DNA of 64,000 bases from Streptomyces xanthii (GTDB lineage Bacteria; Actinomycetota; Actinomycetes; Streptomycetales; Streptomycetaceae): the NCBI RefSeq assembly GCF_014621695.1, contig NZ_CP061281.1, positions 7,502,001-7,566,000 on the forward strand, given 5' to 3'. Under the pieces are notes generated by a model. That model saw only the letters and a list, made by a program, of their open reading frames with translations. It ran no database searches and was not told the DNA's origin. Positions 50,216-58,984 of this stretch are shown piece by piece (position 1 is the first letter of the stretch; the number at the start of each line of letters is the position of its first letter). The translations under genes and the position numbers were made by a program.

Positions 50216-51220
50216 GTGGAGACTCCCACCGCATCCCCGAAAGCGGCCACGCCGAAGCCCGCCGGCTCCCCGTGGCCGCGGTTCCTGCTCGGCCGTCTCG
50301 TCGGCCTCGCGGGTGTGCTCGTCACGCTGGTCGTCGGCACGTTCCTCATCGTCCAGCTCATCCCGGGCGACCCCGCCCAGGTCATGGCCGGACCCGACGC
50401 CGGCCCGGCCCGGATCGAACAGATCCGGCACGCGCAAGGGCTGGACCAGCCGCTGCTCACCCAGTTCCTGCACTACGCGAGCGGCCTGCTGCACGGCGAT
50501 CTCGGCACGTCCTTCTCCAGCGGGCTGCCGGTCTCCGGCCTCATCACCGACCGGCTTCCCTTCACCGCCGAGATCGCCCTGCTCGCGGTCGTGATCGCCC
50601 TCGCCGTCAGCATCCCCCTGGGCATGGCCGTCGCCGTGGCCTGCCGGGGCGACCGCCGCAGGACCCTGGACACCGCGTTCACCTCGGTGACCTCGATCCT
50701 GGGCTCCGTCCCCGAGTTCGTGCTCGCCACCCTGCTCATCATGCTCTTCGCGATCAAGCTCAAGATGCTGCCGCCGTCCGGCGCCGCCACCCTCGACGCG
50801 ATGATCCTGCCGGTCCTCGCCCTTACCATCGCGCCCATCTGCACCCTGGCGCGCGTCGTCCGCCGCGAGACCGCGACCGTCCTGGCCATGGAGTACATGC
50901 GCACCGCCCGCGGCCGCCGCCTCAGCGCGCTGCGGCTCTACGCACGCCATGCCCTGCCCAACCTGATGACCAGCACCCTCACGCTCGGCGGCCTGATCCT
51001 CACCGGGCTGCTCGGCGGCGCGGTCATCGTCGAGTTCGTCTTCGCCTGGCCCGGCCTCGGCACCGGCGTGCTCGACGCCCTCGTCAAACGCGACTACCCG
51101 GTGATCCAAGGGGTCGTCCTCGTGCTCGGTGTCCTGGCCACCCTCCTCAACCTCCTCGTGGACGTCGTCCTCGGCCTCCTCGACCCCCGCAGCCTCCGCG
51201 GAAAGGCGGGCGACGCATGA
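50216..51220 (+). CDS. ABC transporter permease (DppB type)
   Basis: A 334-residue permease of the peptide/nickel BPD family. LVGLAGVLVTLVVGTFLIVQLIPGDPA is the first helix plus conserved loop, YMRTARGRRLSALRLYARHALPNLM is the EAA-type cytoplasmic loop that contacts the ATPase, and GGAVIVEFVFAWPGLGTGVLDALVKRDYPVIQGVVL the final signature. GTG at 50216 follows GAGGAG; GTG at 50204 is also in frame. The stop overlaps the following ATGATG by four bases. It is one half of the membrane channel of the import system. Confidence 0.9.
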   Translation: METPTASPKAATPKPAGSPWPRFLLGRLVGLAGVLVTLVVGTFLIVQLIPGDPAQVMAGPDAGPARIEQIRHAQGLDQPLLTQFLHYASGLLHGDLGTSFSSGLPVSGLITDRLPFTAEIALLAVVIALAVSIPLGMAVAVACRGDRRRTLDTAFTSVTSILGSVPEFVLATLLIMLFAIKLKMLPPSGAATLDAMILPVLALTIAPICTLARVVRRETATVLAMEYMRTARGRRLSALRLYARHALPNLMTSTLTLGGLILTGLLGGAVIVEFVFAWPGLGTGVLDALVKRDYPVIQGVVLVLGVLATLLNLLVDVVLGLLDPRSLRGKAGDA

Positions 51221-53055
51221 TGAAGAAGCTGCGCAGGTCACCTGTGCTGACCCTAGGCCTCGCCGGACTCGCCCTCTTCGTGGTCCTCGCCGCCGTCGCC
51301 CCCGCGGTCTGGGGCGACCGCGCCGGCACCCTCACCGACCAGACCCATCTGCCGGCCTCCGCCGCGCACTGGTTCGGCACCGACGCGCTCGGCCGGGACA
51401 TCTTCGCGCGCACCATGGTCGCCACCCGGCTCACCCTGCTCATGTGCCTGGCGACCACCGCCATCGCCGCGGTGGGCGGCATCGGCTTCGGCGCGGCCAT
51501 CTGGGTGGCCGGCCCGCGCGTACGGACACTCGGGCAGCGCCTCATCGACGTACTGATCTCCTATCCCAGTGTCATCTTCGCCCTCGCCCTGGTCGCGATC
51601 CTCGGCCCCGGCGCCGGCACCTCCGTCGTCGCGATCGGCCTGGCCACCTGCCCCGCGTTCGCCCGCCTCACCACCAACCTCGCCGCGTCCATCGCGGGAC
51701 GGGACTTCGTCTCCACCGCACGGCTGCTGGGCGTGTCCCCGGCCCGGCTGCTGCGCCGCCACATCCTGCCGAACATCGCCGAGCCGCTGCTCGTGCTCCT
51801 CGCCGTCGCCTTCACCGTCTCCCTGAAGGCACTGTCGGGGCTGTCGTTCCTCGGGGTCGGCGTGCAGGCGCCGGACTACGACTGGGGATCGGTGCTCAAC
51901 AAGGGCCTCGAAGGCATCTACCTCAACCCGTGGCCCGCGCTCGGTCCCTCCCTCGTCATCATTCTCGCGGGACTCGCCGGCGGACTGACCGGCGACGGAC
52001 TGGCCGCCGCGATCAACCCGTCGGCCGGCCGCAAGCGCGGCTACCGCGCCACGATCGAGGCGGTCACCAGCGCACCGCCACCCAGTGACGCACTCGCCGT
52101 GGCCGACCACCTCAGCGTCGTCCTGCCGGACGGCACCCGTCTCGTCGACGACATCTCGTTCACCGTCGAGCCGGGCGAAGTCCTCGGCCTGGTCGGCGAG
52201 TCGGGCTCCGGCAAGAGCCTGACCGCGATGGCCCTGGCCCGCCTCCTGCCCGACGACCTCACCGCGGTGGCCGGCACCCTCAGGGTCGGCGACCTCGACC
52301 TCACCGGCCGGCCACCGGCCGCACGCCTCGCCACCGAGATCGGCATCGTCCACCAGGACCCGTCGGCCTCGTTCAACCCCACGCTCAGACTCGGCGGACA
52401 ACTCACCGAAGCCCTGCGCGTCCACGGCCGCACACCCCGAAGGGCCGCCGCCCGACAGGCAGCCGAACGACTCGCCGCGGCCCGCGTGACACTCCCCGAA
52501 CAACGGCTCAAGCAGTACGCCCACGAACTGTCCGGCGGCATGCGCCAGCGCGCCATGATCGCCTCGGCGCTGCTCACCTCGCCGAAACTCCTCATCGCCG
52601 ACGAGCCCACCACCGCGCTCGACGTCACCGTGCAGGCTGAGGTCCTCGGCCTGCTCCGCGAGGCCAACGAGAACGACGGCACGACCATCCTGCTGATCTC
52701 CCACGACGTCGGCGTCATCTCCGCCGTCTGCGACCGGGTCCTCGTCATGTATGCGGGCCGCATCGTCGAGGCCCTGCCCATCGAGCGGCTCCGCGCCGGC
52801 GACGCCGACCACCCCTACACCCAGGCACTGCTCGCCGCCACGCCCACCCTCCACTCCGCCGTAGACGAACCCCTCGCATCCCTGCCAGGCCGGCCCCCGC
52901 ATCCCGCCGACCGCCCCACCGGCTGCGCCTTCGCCCCGCGCTGCCCCCGCGCCCGCCGGCAATGCAGCGACGAAGAGCCCCTTCTGACACCCACCGGCAC
53001 CACCGGGGCGGCCGCCTGTCACGCACTCACCTGGGACAAGGAGCAGGTCGGATGA
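51217..53055 (+). CDS. ABC transporter permease-ATPase fusion (DppC-DppD)
   Basis: A 612-residue fusion. Residues ~1-275 are a DppC permease (HWFGTDALGRDIFARTMVATRLTLLMCL; EAA loop DFVSTARLLGVSPARLLRRHILPNIAEPLLV; GLSFLGVGVQAPDYDWGSVLNKG). Residues ~295-612 are a peptide-type ATPase with GESGSGKSL (Walker A), LSGGMRQRAMIASALL (signature), LLIADEPTTALDVTVQ (Walker B), and the C-terminal oligopeptide motif CAFAPRCPRARRQC. The start ATG overlaps the previous stop and the stop overlaps the next start (ATGA at 53052-53055). Such fusions are known in actinobacteria. Confidence 0.92.
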   Translation: MMKKLRRSPVLTLGLAGLALFVVLAAVAPAVWGDRAGTLTDQTHLPASAAHWFGTDALGRDIFARTMVATRLTLLMCLATTAIAAVGGIGFGAAIWVAGPRVRTLGQRLIDVLISYPSVIFALALVAILGPGAGTSVVAIGLATCPAFARLTTNLAASIAGRDFVSTARLLGVSPARLLRRHILPNIAEPLLVLLAVAFTVSLKALSGLSFLGVGVQAPDYDWGSVLNKGLEGIYLNPWPALGPSLVIILAGLAGGLTGDGLAAAINPSAGRKRGYRATIEAVTSAPPPSDALAVADHLSVVLPDGTRLVDDISFTVEPGEVLGLVGESGSGKSLTAMALARLLPDDLTAVAGTLRVGDLDLTGRPPAARLATEIGIVHQDPSASFNPTLRLGGQLTEALRVHGRTPRRAAARQAAERLAAARVTLPEQRLKQYAHELSGGMRQRAMIASALLTSPKLLIADEPTTALDVTVQAEVLGLLREANENDGTTILLISHDVGVISAVCDRVLVMYAGRIVEALPIERLRAGDADHPYTQALLAATPTLHSAVDEPLASLPGRPPHPADRPTGCAFAPRCPRARRQCSDEEPLLTPTGTTGAAACHALTWDKEQVG

Positions 53056-53819
53056 CCGAGCCACTACTGCGGATCCAGGACCTGGACGTCACGTTCGGAC
53101 GCCACCGCGTGCTCCGGCAGGTCGGCCTCACCGTGCCCGCGGGCCGGACCGTCGGCCTCGTCGGCGAGTCAGGCTCCGGGAAGTCGACCCTCGCGAAAGC
53201 CGTCGTCGGTCTCGTCAGGCCCGCCGCCGGCCGCATCCTGCTGGACGGCGTGGACCTCACCCACGCCCGGCGCACCGCCGCCGAACGCCGCCGCGTCCAG
53301 CTGATCCCGCAGGACCCGTACGCCTCCCTGAACCCGCGGATGACCGTCGGCGAGACCCTCGCCGAAGCCCTCGACCCGCGCCGCGCCGACAGGAAGAAGC
53401 ACCGGGCGGAGATCGAGGCGCTCCTCAACCGCGTGGCCCTGGACGGCGAGGCCGCCGCACGCCACCCCCGGGCGTTCTCCGGCGGACAGCGTCAACGCAT
53501 CGCCATAGCAAGGGCGTTGGCGGTCCGGCCGGCCCTGATCGTCGCGGACGAGATCACCTCCGCACTGGACACCTCCGTCCAGGCCGAAGTGCTCGGCGTC
53601 CTGCGCGAACTGCGCGCCGAACTCGACCTGACGATGCTGTTCATCTCCCACGACCTGGCCGTGGTCCGGCACGTCTGCGACGAAGTGGCCGTGCTGCGCC
53701 ACGGAACCCTGGTCGAAGCGGCGCCCCGCGACACCCTGTTCACGAACCCGCGGCACGCGTACACGAGACGGCTGCTCGACAGCGTCCCGAGCACAGGGGA
53801 AAGGCGCCCGGCAGGCTGA
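53052..53819 (+). CDS. ABC transporter ATP-binding protein (DppF type)
   Basis: A 255-residue ATPase: GESGSGKSTLAKAVVGL (Walker A), LIPQDPYASLNPRMTVGETLAEAL (Q-loop), FSGGQRQRIAIARALAV (signature), LIVADEITSALDTSVQAEVLG (Walker B), MLFISHDLAVVRHVCDEVAVL (H-loop). It completes the transporter with the fused DppC-DppD protein. The ATG at 53052 overlaps the previous stop. The gene ends inside a strong hairpin (53803-53836), which closes the 8-kb operon that begins with the hot-dog gene. Confidence 0.92.
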   Translation: MTEPLLRIQDLDVTFGRHRVLRQVGLTVPAGRTVGLVGESGSGKSTLAKAVVGLVRPAAGRILLDGVDLTHARRTAAERRRVQLIPQDPYASLNPRMTVGETLAEALDPRRADRKKHRAEIEALLNRVALDGEAAARHPRAFSGGQRQRIAIARALAVRPALIVADEITSALDTSVQAEVLGVLRELRAELDLTMLFISHDLAVVRHVCDEVAVLRHGTLVEAAPRDTLFTNPRHAYTRRLLDSVPSTGERRPAG

Positions 53820-53836
53820 ATGCCTGCTCGGGCGCC
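53803..53836. terminator. Bidirectional terminator hairpin
   Basis: GGCGCCCGGCAGGC pairs with GCCTGC-T-CGGGCGCC (8+6 bp with one bulged T) around the loop TGAAT, which includes the transporter ATPase stop codon. It separates the operon from the convergent methyltransferase gene. Confidence 0.75.
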
Positions 53837-53859
53837 GGTCCTGGACTCCTGGCCGCGGG

Positions 53860-54759
53860 TCAGACCCGGTCGGCGGCGATCAGGACGTACTGGAAGGAGC
53901 CGTCCTTGTAGGAGTTGATGAACGCGTCCTCGATCCCCGTGACGAGCGAGGACGTCGCGCGCAGCTCCCAGTAGGGGAGCGTGGCGGGAGTGAGGTCGAT
54001 GACGGCCTGGGGCACCAGGCGGTTGTCGGCCATGGCCCGCAGGTACTCGCGGCGCGAGTGGATGTTGCACTCGAAGTGCGCGTTGATCTGGGAGACCCAC
54101 TTCGAGGGCTGACCGTACCGCGGGTTCCAGCAGCCGGTGATGGTGACGTAGCGGCCGCCGACCTCGAGGACGCGGGAGTGCTCCGCGAAGAGGTCCTGCA
54201 GGTCGACGTACATGCTCGACTCGTTGTTCCACGAGGCCGCGGCCTGCCCGGTCTCGAAGGGCATGTCGAGCATGTTGCAGACCTGGGCGCGGACGTGGTC
54301 CTGGATGCTCAGCTCCTGGGCGCGCCGGTTGGCGAAGTCGGCCTGCTTGGCCGACAGGGTGACGCCCTCGACCTTGCAGCCGAAGCGCTGGTGCGCCATG
54401 ACCATCGAACCGCCGCGCCCGCAGCCGGCGTCCACGAGGGTGTCGTCGCGCCCGATGCCGCCGAGGTTCTCCAGGAGGACGTCGGTCTGCGCGGACTCCA
54501 GCCGGTGCAGCTCGGCGATCAGCTTCTTCTCGCTCTCGCTGTCCTCGGGGTCGCCGAGCGCGGAGTGGTCGACGTCGCCGATGCCGTAGTGGTGGTGGTA
54601 GAGACCGTCGACGTCGCCGAGGCGCAGGTTCACGGGCCGGGCCTCCCCGTCCCAGTAGCGGGCGATGTCGCCCTGGTAGGGGGTCGCCGGGCCGGGGATG
54701 GACACGGAGGCGGGGGCGGTGAGCTCGGTGCTGGTCGTGCTGGTCACAGATGAGTCCAT
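53860..54759 (-). CDS. gppmt: Geranyl diphosphate 2-C-methyltransferase
   Basis: A 299-residue SAM-dependent methyltransferase that converts GPP to 2-methyl-GPP, the first step to 2-methylisoborneol. Family traits are visible: PYQGDIARYWDGEARPVNLRLGDVDGLYHHHYGIGDVDHSALGD at the N-terminus, the SAM loop TLVDAGCGRGGSMVMAHQRFG, then ASWNNESSMYVDLQDLFAEHSRVLEVGGRYV and WVSQINAHFECNIHSRREYLRAM. It lies five bases downstream of the cyclase gene, on the same strand, with AGGAAG before ATG 54759. The synteny shell-cyclase-methyltransferase matches the known MIB locus. Confidence 0.95.
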   Translation of the reverse strand: MDSSVTSTTSTELTAPASVSIPGPATPYQGDIARYWDGEARPVNLRLGDVDGLYHHHYGIGDVDHSALGDPEDSESEKKLIAELHRLESAQTDVLLENLGGIGRDDTLVDAGCGRGGSMVMAHQRFGCKVEGVTLSAKQADFANRRAQELSIQDHVRAQVCNMLDMPFETGQAAASWNNESSMYVDLQDLFAEHSRVLEVGGRYVTITGCWNPRYGQPSKWVSQINAHFECNIHSRREYLRAMADNRLVPQAVIDLTPATLPYWELRATSSLVTGIEDAFINSYKDGSFQYVLIAADRV

Positions 54760-54764
54760 TCTTC

Positions 54765-56111
54765 CTACCAGAAGTCCGGCAGGCTGTAGCGATAGGTGTT
54801 GGTCTGGTGCCAGTGGTGGTTTCCGTCGACCCATGCGGCCACGCCCCGCAGGAAGCGGTGCACGGTCGGGATCGGGCAGTCGGCGGCCAGGGCCGCGGCG
54901 TTGCTCTCGAAGGCGTGCATGAGTTCGTTGTGGACCTCGACCGCCTTGAGATAGGCGTCCCGGTCGGACATGTCCTCACGCGCGGCGATCACGACGGGCA
55001 GGTTGAGGTGAGTCCCGGGAGCGTCGAGCTCCTTGGTGTACGAGTACAGGTCGTTCACGATCGTCGTGGCGTTCCCGGCGAGCGCGATGACCTTCTGCAT
55101 GGCGGGCTGGGCGTGCAGGTCCGCCGGCAGCTCGTAGCCGCCGACGGTGTCGGTGATGGTCGGACAGGGGCGGAAGTTGTTGAACTGGCGCATCGCCAGG
55201 TACTCCCACACCTCGGGCACGTGCTCCATCTGGGCCCAGGCCGCTTCGGCGAGGTACCCCAGGTGGAGCCGGGCCATGTCGTGCCGGTACCGGTCGCTCT
55301 GGGAGGGGCTCGCCGCCTGGTCGAAGTAGCCCATCGCGGAGCGGTAGGCGCGCCGGGGCGCGTCCGAGCCGAGGGACTTCGCCCAGGGGGCCTGGTACTC
55401 CTCCGTCGTGTACACGGGGTCGAGCGCGGTGTGCGCGAGGAGGAGCCGCTCGCCGAGGCCGTCGGGCGAGCCGCCGTGGTCCTCGCAGTAGCAGTCGTCG
55501 ACCGCGTTCTCGGCCACCATCAGGCGGGTGGCGATCATCAGGTGGTCGACGGTGGGCGCGTCCGGGTGGCAGCCGACCATGTAGCGGCCCACGGAGAAGC
55601 CGTCGAACTGCTCCTCCCACTCCTCGGGATACAGGGAGACCTCGTCCAGCGCCCAGGACTTGATCCGGCGGCTGACCTCCTCCACCCGTACCGGATCGGG
55701 CTCGGCCACCGGGTGGTGGTAGAGCCCCGGGATCGGGGTGCCTTCCGCCGGGGGCTCCGGCGGCGCGGGGTCCGTCGGCACCTGCACGCGTGGGGTCAGG
55801 CGCAGGCCCGCCGTGCCCAGGCCGCGGGGGCCGCCCAGGACCCGCCCCAGGTCGGGGACCGGTGCCGCCACGGCCGGCGTCACGGCCGCGGGGGCCTCGG
55901 CGGACCGCGGTGCCGGTGCCGGAACTGAGGCCGCGGGTGGTGCGGCTGGCGTCGGCGCGCCGGACGGTGCGCCGACGTGACTGGTGACGTGACCGATGAC
56001 GGCCTGGATGTCGCGGGCACGGGCAGCGGCTTCGGCGAGGAAGTGCGCCGTGGAGCGGGCAGCGGCCGCCGGCAGGCTCGACTGTGGTGGTGTCGTCTCG
56101 GGGGCGGGCAT
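54765..56111 (-). CDS. tpc: 2-methylisoborneol synthase
   Basis: A 448-residue class I terpene cyclase that turns 2-methyl-GPP into 2-methylisoborneol. Residues 1-~125 are Ala/Pro-rich and disordered, with one conserved-looking patch LGRVLGGPRGLGTAGLRL (88-105) that is a candidate encapsulation motif. The cyclase domain has the metal motif DDCYCED (205-211) and the NSE triad in NDLYSYTKE (N353, S357, E361). It begins 108 bp downstream of the shell gene. Length and order match the known family. The disordered N-terminus is the expected cargo-loading region; which residues matter cannot be decided here. Confidence 0.96.
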   Translation of the reverse strand: MPAPETTPPQSSLPAAAARSTAHFLAEAAARARDIQAVIGHVTSHVGAPSGAPTPAAPPAASVPAPAPRSAEAPAAVTPAVAAPVPDLGRVLGGPRGLGTAGLRLTPRVQVPTDPAPPEPPAEGTPIPGLYHHPVAEPDPVRVEEVSRRIKSWALDEVSLYPEEWEEQFDGFSVGRYMVGCHPDAPTVDHLMIATRLMVAENAVDDCYCEDHGGSPDGLGERLLLAHTALDPVYTTEEYQAPWAKSLGSDAPRRAYRSAMGYFDQAASPSQSDRYRHDMARLHLGYLAEAAWAQMEHVPEVWEYLAMRQFNNFRPCPTITDTVGGYELPADLHAQPAMQKVIALAGNATTIVNDLYSYTKELDAPGTHLNLPVVIAAREDMSDRDAYLKAVEVHNELMHAFESNAAALAADCPIPTVHRFLRGVAAWVDGNHHWHQTNTYRYSLPDFW

Positions 56112-56219
56112 CGGGTGGCTCCTTCGTGGGGTGGGCGGCTGTCCCGGGGCCCCTCGCGGCAGGGGCGGCCGGCCCGGACGGTCCGGGGTGGCCGCACCAT
56201 GCCGTGCGGGCCGGGCCCG

Positions 56220-57632
56220 CTACCTGGGCCAGCGGCCGATCTGTACGTTCTCCAGCACGCCGACCGCGTCCGGCACGAGGATGGCGGCGGAGTAGTAGGT
56301 GCTGACGAGGTAGGACGTGATGGCCTGCTCGTTGATGTTCATGAAGCGGACCGACAGGCCCGGTTCGTACTCGTCCGGCAGCCCCGTCTGGTGCAGACCG
56401 ATGACGCCCTGGTTGTCCTCGCCGGTACGCATGCAGAGGATGGAGCTGGTCCGCTCCTTCGTGATGGGGATCTTGTTGCACGGCAGGATCGGAACGCCGC
56501 GCCACGCCGGGACCTGCTGGCCGCCGAGGTCGACGTGGTCCGGGTAGAGCCCCCGGGCGTTGAACTCGCGCCCGATCGCCGCGATCGTCTTGGGGTGCGC
56601 GAGGAAGAACTTCGACCCGCGGCGGCGGCACAGCAGCTCGTCCAGGTCGTCCGGGGTGGGCGGGCCGGAGTGCGGCTGGAGGCGCTGCTTGAAGTCGGCG
56701 TTGTTGAGGAGGCCGAACTCCTTGTTGTTGATGAGCTCGTGCTCCTGGCGTTCCCGCAACGCCTCGATGGTGAGCCGGAGTTGCTCCTTGGTCTGGTTCA
56801 TCGGCTCGTTGTAGAGGTCGGCGACCCTCGTGTGGATCCGCAGAATCGTCTGGGCGACCGAGAGCTCGTACTCGCGCGGGTTGAGCTCGTAGTCGACGAA
56901 CGCGCCGGGCAGCTCGTGCTCCCCGACGTGGCCGGCCGACATCGCGATCTCCGCCTCACCGCGGTGGTTCTGCCGCTGGTGGGGGAGCGAGGTGAACCGG
57001 GCGATGTGGTCCCGCAGGGCCGGCGCGGTGGCGAGCACCGACTCGAAGTCGGCGCGCGACAGGGTGAGGAGGGTGCCCGCGGTCGCGGCGGTGGCGGTGT
57101 GCTGCCACGGGCCGCTGCCGTCCAGCAGGGCGTGGTCACCGAAGCGGTCGCCGTCGGCCAGGACGTCCAGGGCGACCTCGTCGCCGTACTCGCCGACGGA
57201 CGTCTGGTTGATGCGGCCGTGGGCGATGAGGTGGAGCTTGTCGGCTCCCTGCCCGCGCTCCACCAGCGTCTCGCCGGCCTCGAAGTCGCGCTGGACACAG
57301 CGGTCGGCGAGGGCGGCCAGAACCTCCACGTCGTCGAAGCCGCGCAGCATGGCCAGTTCGCCGAGCTCGCGGGGGATGACCCGGACGTTGCCGCCGTCCT
57401 GGATGAAGTCCACGCGTCCGTCGCCGACGGTGTAGGTCAGGCGGCGGTTCACCCGGTAGACGCCGCCCTTGGTCTCCACCCAGGGGAGCATCCGCAGCAG
57501 CCACCGGGAGGTGATCTCCTGCATCTGCGGAGCGGATTTGGTGGTGGTGGCGAGGTTGCGGGCCGCCGCCGTGCCGAGGCTGGTTTGCTGGGCTGACTCC
57601 GGCTGTACTTCCGGGCTCGAGTCGACAGTCAT
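56220..57632 (-). CDS. Family 2B encapsulin shell protein with cyclic-nucleotide-binding domain
   Basis: A 470-residue protein of the EshA/SCO7699 type, an HK97-fold nanocompartment shell. The N-terminus ([47 protein letters not shown]) is the encapsulin N-arm region. A cyclic-nucleotide-binding insertion follows (residues ~95-200: [63 protein letters not shown]), then the shell core resumes ([20 protein letters not shown] ... [27 protein letters not shown] ... [12 protein letters not shown]). ATG 57632 follows AAGGAGAG. It heads the 2-MIB operon. Confidence 0.95.
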   Translation of the reverse strand: MTVDSSPEVQPESAQQTSLGTAAARNLATTTKSAPQMQEITSRWLLRMLPWVETKGGVYRVNRRLTYTVGDGRVDFIQDGGNVRVIPRELGELAMLRGFDDVEVLAALADRCVQRDFEAGETLVERGQGADKLHLIAHGRINQTSVGEYGDEVALDVLADGDRFGDHALLDGSGPWQHTATAATAGTLLTLSRADFESVLATAPALRDHIARFTSLPHQRQNHRGEAEIAMSAGHVGEHELPGAFVDYELNPREYELSVAQTILRIHTRVADLYNEPMNQTKEQLRLTIEALRERQEHELINNKEFGLLNNADFKQRLQPHSGPPTPDDLDELLCRRRGSKFFLAHPKTIAAIGREFNARGLYPDHVDLGGQQVPAWRGVPILPCNKIPITKERTSSILCMRTGEDNQGVIGLHQTGLPDEYEPGLSVRFMNINEQAITSYLVSTYYSAAILVPDAVGVLENVQIGRWPR

Positions 57633-58114
57633 CGGGGCGAACTCTCCTTGTTCAGAGCGGGGGTGGCACGTCTGCGGGCGTCGTCGGGCAAGGGAGCTGT
57701 GCGGATGGGCATCCGTCCAGGTCCGAGTCGACGCTAGGGGCCGCTCCGCGCCCCGGACCATGGGGAACCGGGGACGTTAACTCGATCCGTTGATCATCGC
57801 TGGAGCGATGTTTGCCGGGATACCGACAGGTTTCGGCCCGGCTTCGACGGGGTGGGCCGACTGCTCGCCGCCACGCTCATGCGGTGTCACGGCCCGTGCC
57901 TGGCCCCGAGGCATCGCAATCACGCCAGGATCCGGACGGGCCGGGGTCACGGTCGGCAGCGGGCTTCGGTATAGGGAACCGACTCGACGCGACGCGGAGT
58001 TGAAGTGCCCTACGTGGGCCGCGCAGCTCTGCGGACGAGCCCACTCCCACGAACCCCGCTCGCGCTCCGCATCGACCTAGCATTTGCTTGGTTCTGCCTC
58101 GTAGGGTCCTGAGC
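57633..58114. other. Intergenic region upstream of MIB operon, no gene seen
   Basis: About 480 bases lie between the divergent encapsulin and SnoaL-like genes. The short frames here have poor codon usage and no family features. GTTAACTCGATCCGTTGATCATCGC near 57777 is unusually A/T-rich and could hold the encapsulin promoter; ATCGCT-GG-AGCGAT nearby is a small inverted repeat. TAGGGT (58102-58107) lies seven bases before the ATG at 58115. Confidence 0.5.
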
Positions 58115-58657
58115 ATGCGAACAGGCCTGAGCTCGTCCCTGTCCCTACGTGAACTGTCCGACCGGCAGCTGATCCACGAAGTGGTTCTGCGGTACTGCCG
58201 CGGCGTCGACCGCCTCGACCTCGACCTGGTCCGCTCCGCCTACCATCCCGACGGCGTGGACCACTACACCGGCTTCAGCGGTCCCGTGGACGCGTACCTC
58301 GCATGGGTCGAACCTCTGCTCCGGACGTTCGACGGGACCCAGCACATCATCGGCAACCACAGCGTCGAACTGCTCGGCGACCACGCGGTGTCGGAGACGT
58401 ACGGCACGGCCGTGCACTGGGGCTCACCCGCCGACGACGCGCGGCGCAACTTCACGAGCGGCTTCCGCTACGTCGATCACCTGGCCCGACGGGACGGGCG
58501 ATGGGCGATCGTCGAGCGGTTCGCGATCCGGGAATGGACCCGCAGCGACGCCGGAACGCGCATCGCTCCAGAGGCGGACGGCCCCCGGCCCCGGCGCGAC
58601 GGATCCGACCCGCTCCATGTCCTCACCCGTAGCGTCCGCAGGACCGCCGGCTTCTAG
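58115..58657 (+). CDS. SnoaL-like / NTF2-fold protein
   Basis: A 180-residue SnoaL_4-type protein: LSDRQLIHEVVLRYCRGVDRLDLDLVRSAYHPDGVDHYTGFSG is the standard helical opening with the His/Asp active-site pair of ring-hydroxylating-dioxygenase-like and cyclase-like NTF2 proteins; THIIGNHSVELLGDHAVSETYGTAVHW and GFRYVDHLARRDGRWAIVERFAIREW complete the cone. Similar proteins act as dehydratases, cyclases or lactonases. ATG 58115 has a TAGGGT box seven bases upstream. It stands alone between the MIB locus and the fucosidase. Confidence 0.82.
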   Translation: MRTGLSSSLSLRELSDRQLIHEVVLRYCRGVDRLDLDLVRSAYHPDGVDHYTGFSGPVDAYLAWVEPLLRTFDGTQHIIGNHSVELLGDHAVSETYGTAVHWGSPADDARRNFTSGFRYVDHLARRDGRWAIVERFAIREWTRSDAGTRIAPEADGPRPRRDGSDPLHVLTRSVRRTAGF

Positions 58658-58984
58658 GGGGAGCGAGTGGTCCAGTTCTGACATCCGATCTATTCGGGGC
58701 GTGGAGTGGAAGCCCAGTGATTCTCTCCCCGGTAGTACCCCCAAGTAGTAAGCGATACCTCTGGTTTCGCCGGGTGACGGCACAGTAAAGGCCCGACCTT
58801 TCTCTTGACGCGCTGCACAGGGGTGCAGCACAGTCGGCGCTAGCTCGGGGAGGCACCGTCGGGGCGTCCCTCCCGCACACCTGATGGGTTCAAGTCGCCT
58901 GCGCAGCCCGGTATTTGCTCGACGGCCCCGGTCGTCGTCCGCGCGCCGTAAAAGTCCGTAGACACACCAGAGAGGACGACCACC
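58658..58984 (+). promoter_or_regulatory. Promoter region of the GH95 gene
   Basis: No gene is visible in these 327 bases. They are more A/T-rich than the surroundings. An inverted repeat GCTGCAC (58812-58818) / GTGCAGC (58823-58829) with a 4-base spacer follows TTGACG (58805-58810); it resembles a LacI- or TetR-sized operator overlapping a promoter. The ribosome-binding site GAGAGGACG is just before the ATG. Confidence 0.5.

Noticed and set aside
50272..51216. An upstream extension of the permease-ATPase fusion
   Set aside because: It overlaps the DppB permease in another frame and is Arg/Pro-rich; the ATGATG at 51217 is the natural start, coupled to the previous stop.
57790..58080. A 96-residue frame upstream of the SnoaL-like gene
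   Set aside because: Codon usage is poor, composition is irregular, and no domain pattern is visible; the region is better read as intergenic.
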